A DNA stretch of 64,000 nucleotides, taken from the NCBI GenBank assembly GCA_009840385.1, contig VXNX01000005.1, positions 1 to 64,000 on the forward strand, read 5' to 3'. Position 1 is the first letter of the stretch, and each line of letters begins with the position of its first letter. A program made the translations under genes and the position numbers. The notes below the pieces were generated by a model that saw nothing but the letters and a program-made list of their open reading frames with translations, was not told where the DNA came from and did no database searches. The stretch is from Candidatus Dadabacteria bacterium. Lineage in GTDB: Bacteria; Desulfobacterota_D; UBA1144; Nemesobacterales; Nemesobacteraceae. Positions 59,586 to 64,000 of this stretch are shown here, one piece after another.

Positions 59586-61481
59586 ATGGATCGTACCATA
59601 TCTTCTTTTTCTGACCACAGATGCTTTCCGTGTGAATTTCCCTGCGTGCCTAGGCACTTTGTTTTTTTTCTTTCAGGGCTTCTTTTTCTTCTTGCGTTTT
59701 TCTCCCTGCCCCAGGGAGTTATAGCCCAGGAATCGGAGAGAGACGAAACGGTATTTATTTCCGGAATCAAGATAAAGGGGCTAAAGGATATAAAAGTCGA
59801 GAAGATAAAGGATGCTATGATTACACCTTTTCCCTCGAGAAAATTCTGGAAAGATCCCCCCGAATTCAACGAGCAATTTCTTGAGGACGATATAAAAAGA
59901 ATAGAACAGGTTCTAAGGGAACATGGCTATTACGGCTCGACCGTAACCCATACCCTGGATTTCCGGGATGGAGACCGAAAGGTTGATATAGAAATAACCG
60001 TGGACCAGGGAGACCCAGTAATAGTGAAGACTCTGAGCGTAATGGTTCTCGGGGACGAACCGGACGATTACGTCTCCGATGTCGCCAAGGTGATCCTTCT
60101 TGAGGAGGGGAAACCCTTTTCGCAGATAAACTACCAGAAATCAAAAGTTCTTATCACGGAACTGTTTTCCGAAGGGGGCTATCCTTTGGCGGATGTAAAA
60201 TCCGAAGCGATTGTAAGCCTGAGGAGCAGAGAGGTTAATGTTGAATTTATCATTGATCCGGGTCGGGAATATTATTTCGGCGACGTGATATTCAAGGGGA
60301 ATTCCAATATTGCCACCAGACTTCTTGAGCGTGAGATAGAGCATGAAAAAGGAGATCTGTTTTCCCTCTCGAGAACCCAGAAATCACGGGCGAATATTTT
60401 TGAAACGGGACTTTTTAATTCCGTCATAGTGGATACTGATTACGACGAGGAGAAACTTGAGGTTCAGACGACATACAGCGTCACGGAGAGGAAACTCGGA
60501 ACGATAAAGTTCGGTGTGGGGTATGCTACGGAGGACAATCTGAGGGCGCAGCTGTCCTGGAACCAGAGGAATTTTCTCAACGGCGGAAAGACCCTCCAGG
60601 TTACTTCCAGTTATTCATCCCTGACGCGCGGTTTGATGGCTGAACTCGATAAGCCTCACCTGATCGGCAAAAATTCCAGCCTCGCTTTTCTGCTTGATGT
60701 GAGAAGAGATGATTTTCCGGGTTACGAAGGCTTGAGTTTCGATTTTAACAGCACCGCGTCCAAGGAATTTTTTGACCATCTTACGGTTTTCAGCTCCATA
60801 AACGTTGTATATGCGGATATAGAGTCTCAGGTGCTGAGAACACCGATTGAAAGTGCCCGTGACAGCGTGTTCATAACGCTTCTTGATCTGGGAGTTGAGT
60901 ATGATCTGACTGACAGCCTCATAAATCCTACCAGGGGAATGCGGCTGTTTTTGTTCATGGAGAAGCCACTTCAGATTATCAGTTCCAACCGTACCGATTA
61001 CCTGAAATTCCTTGCCGAGTTGAGGTATTACAAAAATGTTTCCGGAATAGTTCTGGGGAAAAGGCTTACGATTGGAAACATAAGCACGATCGGGGATACC
61101 GAAATGTTTGACGTGCCGATTTTCAAGAGGTTTTTCGCCGGGGGCAGCGCGAGCATGAGGGGTTACTCATTTCAGCATCTGAGTCCTCTTAATCCGGACC
61201 GGGATCCTCTTGGGGGCAACTCCATGGTCGTGGGCAACGCCGAAATCCGCTTCGGGCTTTTTAGTAGGCTCGGGGGGGTGATTTTCTTCGATTACGGAAA
61301 TGTTTATTCGGATAGCTTCGGTTTCAGTGCTTTTGACCTAAAGTACGCGGCCGGCGCGGGATTGAGGTACAATACGATAATCGGGCCGATCAGAGCGGAT
61401 TTCGGCTACCTTCTAAACCCCGACGGAGAGGAGAGGAACGAAAGGTTCAAGATTTTTATAAGCATAGGGCAGGCTTTTTAG
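59586..61481 (+). CDS. Omp85-family outer-membrane assembly protein (BamA/TamA-like)
   Basis: About 631 residues from the ATG at 59586 (ATG 59580 is two codons earlier and an upstream TTG at 59568 is possible). Signal peptide ends near GVIAQES, then about three POTRA domains (to residue 270) and a C-terminal Omp85 barrel with the conserved lid motif ASMRGYSFQHL and GPIRADFGYLL. BamA normally has five POTRAs and about 800 residues, so the three-POTRA length resembles TamA. It folds proteins into the outer membrane and is direct evidence for a Gram-negative envelope. Confidence 0.88.
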   Translation: MDRTISSFSDHRCFPCEFPCVPRHFVFFLSGLLFLLAFFSLPQGVIAQESERDETVFISGIKIKGLKDIKVEKIKDAMITPFPSRKFWKDPPEFNEQFLEDDIKRIEQVLREHGYYGSTVTHTLDFRDGDRKVDIEITVDQGDPVIVKTLSVMVLGDEPDDYVSDVAKVILLEEGKPFSQINYQKSKVLITELFSEGGYPLADVKSEAIVSLRSREVNVEFIIDPGREYYFGDVIFKGNSNIATRLLEREIEHEKGDLFSLSRTQKSRANIFETGLFNSVIVDTDYDEEKLEVQTTYSVTERKLGTIKFGVGYATEDNLRAQLSWNQRNFLNGGKTLQVTSSYSSLTRGLMAELDKPHLIGKNSSLAFLLDVRRDDFPGYEGLSFDFNSTASKEFFDHLTVFSSINVVYADIESQVLRTPIESARDSVFITLLDLGVEYDLTDSLINPTRGMRLFLFMEKPLQIISSNRTDYLKFLAELRYYKNVSGIVLGKRLTIGNISTIGDTEMFDVPIFKRFFAGGSASMRGYSFQHLSPLNPDRDPLGGNSMVVGNAEIRFGLFSRLGGVIFFDYGNVYSDSFGFSAFDLKYAAGAGLRYNTIIGPIRADFGYLLNPDGEERNERFKIFISIGQAF

Positions 61482-61485
61482 CAAT

Positions 61486-62679
61486 CTAACCGTGGAAGTC
61501 CTGAAAAAGTTTTCTCACGCCCCTTGCTGCCTGAGTTATTCTGTTCTCGTTTTCAACAAGTGCGAGCCTTACGAAGCCTTCTCCGTAGTTTCCGAAACCC
61601 ACTCCCGGGGAAACGGCGACTTTTGATTTTTCTATGAGCAGTTTCGAGAATTCAAGCGACCCCATTTCTGCGAACTCCTCAGGTATCTGCGCCCATACGA
61701 ACATCGTTGCCTTCGGTTTCGGGATTTCCCATCCGGCCCTTGCGAATGACTCGATCAATTTGTCTCTTCTTGACCTGTAGGTTTCCCTTATACTGTCTAC
61801 ATACTCCTGGGGTCCGTTAAGAGCCGTGATCGCGGCTATCTGTATCGGCTGGAATATTCCGTAGTCAAGATAGCTTTTTATCCTTTTGAGCGCCGAGACG
61901 ATTTCCGGGTTCCCCACCATGAAACCGACCCGCCAGCCGGGCATGTTGTAGGTTTTGGAGAGGGAGTAGAACTCTACCGCGATGTCTTTGGCCCCCTTTA
62001 CCTGCATTATGCTCGGGGCCTTGTACCCGTCGTAACACAGCTCCGAGTAGGCAAGGTCATGTATCACCGTAAGACCCGTTTCTCGCGCCAGGTCACAGAC
62101 TTTCTCGAAGAAATCAAGATCCATGACTTGTGTGGTCGGATTGTTGGGGAAGGAAAGAATGAGCACCTTGGGTTTCGGCCACACTTGCTTTATCGCCTTT
62201 TCTATAGAGAGTATCAGGTCTTCTTTCTCCCCCATCGGACAACTGTGGGTGTCTCCCCTCGCTATTATTACAGAGTAGGTGTGTATGGGATAGGTGGGAT
62301 CGGGAACTATCGCCATATCTCCCGGGGATAGTATTGAAAGCATCAGATGGGATATGCCTTCCTTTGAACCTATGGTAACGACGGCTTCTGAATCCGGATC
62401 AAGGTCAACGTCGTACTTTCTTTTGTACCAGTCGGTTATGGCCAGACGAAGCTTGGGCAGTCCGGCGGAAGTGGAGTACCTGTGGTTTCTGGGCTCCCTA
62501 ACCGCTTCGCGGAGCTTCTCCACTATATGGTCTGGCGTGGCCTGATCGGGGTTTCCCATACCGAGGTCAATTATATCTTCCCCTCTGGCGCGCGCCTGGT
62601 GCTTGAGTTCGTTGACTACGCCGAGCACATAAGGGGGAAGTCGGTTTATGAGGGAGAAATTATATTGCGGCCGGTCCAT
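61486..62679 (-). CDS. alaC: Aminotransferase, AlaC-like (class I/II)
   Basis: 397 residues, PLP enzyme of fold type I. The N-terminus [19 protein letters not shown], then [15 protein letters not shown], the [14 protein letters not shown] segment and [13 protein letters not shown] parallel E. coli AlaC, which makes alanine from pyruvate and glutamate; the PLP lysine lies in [12 protein letters not shown]. Similar proteins are often labelled LL-diaminopimelate aminotransferase, which matters because the DapF homologue here lacks catalytic cysteines. It converges on the Omp85 gene (four bases apart). Confidence 0.88.
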   Translation of the reverse strand: MDRPQYNFSLINRLPPYVLGVVNELKHQARARGEDIIDLGMGNPDQATPDHIVEKLREAVREPRNHRYSTSAGLPKLRLAITDWYKRKYDVDLDPDSEAVVTIGSKEGISHLMLSILSPGDMAIVPDPTYPIHTYSVIIARGDTHSCPMGEKEDLILSIEKAIKQVWPKPKVLILSFPNNPTTQVMDLDFFEKVCDLARETGLTVIHDLAYSELCYDGYKAPSIMQVKGAKDIAVEFYSLSKTYNMPGWRVGFMVGNPEIVSALKRIKSYLDYGIFQPIQIAAITALNGPQEYVDSIRETYRSRRDKLIESFARAGWEIPKPKATMFVWAQIPEEFAEMGSLEFSKLLIEKSKVAVSPGVGFGNYGEGFVRLALVENENRITQAARGVRKLFQDFHG

Positions 62680-62797
62680 AGGTGTCTGCCTGTTTTTTGC
62701 TGGCAGTATTTTATTATAACCGCTTATAATCTCAAGATTGCGGCTGGTGGAACGGGTATTTCCAGCATGTCAGTGTCTTCTAGAGAATCCGTTATGG

Positions 62798-62803
62798 TAA
62801 AAT
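62798..62803 (+). promoter_or_regulatory. -10 box directly upstream of rlpA
   Basis: TAAAAT ends eight bases before the rlpA ATG, with no ribosome binding site in between, as in prfA and the EVE gene. The -35 is weak. Confidence 0.45.
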
Positions 62804-62811
62804 AAAATCTT

Positions 62812-63477
62812 ATGATCTGGATCAGATTTGCTGTTTTGCTAGCGTTTTTTGCGGTCGGTTGCTCTTTTTCTTCAGGTCTCCCGAGGTGGGAAAGCCGGGA
62901 TTTTCATCGGCCAAAGTCGACGGATACCATACAGTACGGCAAGGCTTCCTGGTATGGGGACAAGGAACATGGCAAGAGGTCCGCAAGTGGCGAGGTATTC
63001 AACAGAAATGCCTACACTGCGGCGCACAAGGAGCTTCCTTTTGGTACCGTCGTACGTGTTACCAATCGCGAGAATGGCAGGCAGGTAAAGGTCAGGATAA
63101 ATGACAGGGGTCCTTACATAGGGGACAGGGTGATAGATCTCTCATACGCGGCCGCGAAGTCCATCGGACTTATCAGAAGTGGTGTTGCGGAGGTAAAAAT
63201 AGAGGTATTGTCGACGCCCTCTGAAAGGTCAGAAAGTCTTTTCGTCTCTCTCTACACAGTCCAGGCCGGCTCTTTTCGAAGCAAGGCGGGGGCTAATGAA
63301 CTCAAAAGAAAGCTCTCGCGTGTCACGGACGAGGAGGTGAGAGTGGAATCTTTTGCCTTTGAGGGGGATACTTATTACAGGGTGAGGGTGGGCAGATTCA
63401 AGAAAAGGAAAGACGCCGAGACGCTTCGCGTAGTTTTGAGAAAGCGGGGATACTCAGCCAGAATATATGTTGAGTGA
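62812..63477 (+). CDS. rlpA: RlpA-type septal ring lytic transglycosylase (lipoprotein, DPBB + SPOR)
   Basis: 221 residues. Lipoprotein signal with lipobox AVGC, then a double-psi beta-barrel (about 30-125): GKASWYGDKEHGKRSASGE, LPFGTVVRVTNRENGR and RINDRGPYIGDRVIDLSYAA with the catalytic Asp. A SPOR domain (about 145-220, VQAGSFRSKAGANELKRKL) binds denuded peptidoglycan at the division septum. It starts 34 bases before panB ends its own leader and is probably transcribed alone. Confidence 0.94.
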   Translation: MIWIRFAVLLAFFAVGCSFSSGLPRWESRDFHRPKSTDTIQYGKASWYGDKEHGKRSASGEVFNRNAYTAAHKELPFGTVVRVTNRENGRQVKVRINDRGPYIGDRVIDLSYAAAKSIGLIRSGVAEVKIEVLSTPSERSESLFVSLYTVQAGSFRSKAGANELKRKLSRVTDEEVRVESFAFEGDTYYRVRVGRFKKRKDAETLRVVLRKRGYSARIYVE

Positions 63478-63510
63478 TTCCCCGCGGTTTCGAAAAAGAG
63501 ATAGAGTCGA

Positions 63511-64000
63511 ATGATGAAGAAGCTGAGAACAACTGATTTTCGCAAAATGAAAGAGAGTGGCGAGAAAATCGCCATGATAACGGCGTATGACGCTACAGTC
63601 GCCGCGATAGTGGATGCGGCGGGAGTTGACGTGGTCTTGGTCGGGGATTCTCTCGGCAACGTGGTTCAGGGTCTTGAAGATACGCTTTCCGTTACGCTTG
63701 ATGAGATGATTTATCACACGAAAATTGTTTCAAGGGGTGTGGCGCGGGCACATTTGTGCTCGGATATGCCCTTTCTTTCCTATCAGAAATCCCCCGAAGA
63801 TGCCATAGAGAGCGCCGGAAGGCTTTTAAAAGAAGGACAAGCGGAGTCAGTCAAGCTCGAGATTAACGAGGAGTACGTTGATACCGTGTATCGCATCCAG
63901 AAGGCCGGGATTCCCGTTGTTGCCCATATAGGGCTTTGTCCCCAGTCCGTTCACGTAATGGGTGGTTACAAAGTGCAGGGATGTCTTTCGGGTGAACGCG
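63511..64000 (+). CDS. panB: 3-methyl-2-oxobutanoate hydroxymethyltransferase (3' partial)
   Basis: The first 163 codons are present, cut by the window end. PanB adds a hydroxymethyl group from methylene-THF to alpha-ketoisovalerate, the first step to pantoate. [31 protein letters not shown] and [16 protein letters not shown] are diagnostic, with metal Asp in GDSLG. ATG at 63511 (a second at 63514), 33 bases after rlpA. Confidence 0.93.
   Translation, partial: MMKKLRTTDFRKMKESGEKIAMITAYDATVAAIVDAAGVDVVLVGDSLGNVVQGLEDTLSVTLDEMIYHTKIVSRGVARAHLCSDMPFLSYQKSPEDAIESAGRLLKEGQAESVKLEINEEYVDTVYRIQKAGIPVVAHIGLCPQSVHVMGGYKVQGCLSGER

Noticed and set aside
1-64000. tRNA genes, CRISPR arrays, insertion sequences and prophage
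   Set aside because: The intergenic regions were read for cloverleaf T-loops, spaced repeats and transposase text; none was found. The only mobile-looking trace is the ATPase stump at 31293 and the GC-rich cassette.

Overview
The window is a dense, mostly unidirectional-block bacterial chromosome segment with very short intergenic gaps. The gene content points to a Gram-negative, deeply branching lineage. It has an Omp85 outer-membrane assembly protein, RlpA, many lipoprotein signals, TatA, RseP, a two-subunit glycyl-tRNA synthetase, folate-dependent TrmFO and the futalosine menaquinone pathway. It also carries both RNase Y and an RNase G/E protein. I suspect a Dadabacteria/Desulfobacterota-type organism, but that is an inference from gene content and style; no 16S rRNA is present to prove it.

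Layout. 1-5.6 kb: the 3' part of a Pro-rich surface protein with a C-terminal sorting-like tail, then acs, an RluB-type pseudouridine synthase, tmk, and two small membrane proteins on the minus strand. 5.7-11.6 kb: a rhodanese-type sulfurtransferase, then, after an intrinsic terminator, sufE-sufU, a nitroreductase-like protein, an FAD/NAD(P) oxidoreductase and a polytopic polyferredoxin. The last three look like an uncharacterised membrane redox module. 11.6-14.9 kb (minus): an unknown gene and zapB-zapA-fau(MTHFS)-rny. 15-20.6 kb (plus): prfA, a CcsA/HemX-type protein, dodecin, a DapF homologue lacking both catalytic cysteines, an MqnX-like deaminase, and a fusion of gamma-glutamylcyclotransferase-like and N-formylglutamate-amidohydrolase-like domains. 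20.6-26.3 kb (minus): a lone periplasmic binding protein and hisA-hisF-dgt-mqnA-mqnD.

26.5-31.1 kb: a secreted alpha/beta-hydrolase lipoprotein, an EVE-domain protein, rng, methylmalonyl-CoA epimerase and tatA. 31.3-34.4 kb: a truncated AAA ATPase followed by three GC-rich genes (3beta-HSD-like SDR, steroid 5-alpha-reductase family, DFR-like SDR) that look horizontally acquired and sterol-directed. 34.5-38.9 kb (minus): glyS, glyQ, trmFO. 39-43.6 kb: a lipoprotein, gph-purK-purE, a second lipoprotein and an NTF2-like protein. 43.7-47.4 kb (minus): the envelope/isoprenoid run uppS-dxr-rseP, whose RseP has an extra PDZ-like segment.

47.5-54.2 kb (plus): ctp, a divergent polysaccharide deacetylase, the classical rpsU-dnaG-rpoD macromolecular-synthesis operon, an isolated 5S rRNA gene with its own promoter, and purN. 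54.2-58.1 kb (minus): a DAHP synthase, then LOG-like-apt-aroB-trmB. 58.2-64 kb: two unknown genes, an Omp85/TamA-BamA-like protein, an AlaC-like aminotransferase, rlpA and the start of panB.

The best candidates for something undescribed are the redox module (7.5-11.6 kb), the Ser/Ser DapF homologue, the fused cyclotransferase/amidohydrolase, the acquired sterol-type cassette, and a recurring promoter arrangement that suggests leaderless mRNAs. No tRNA, CRISPR array, intact insertion sequence or prophage was seen.
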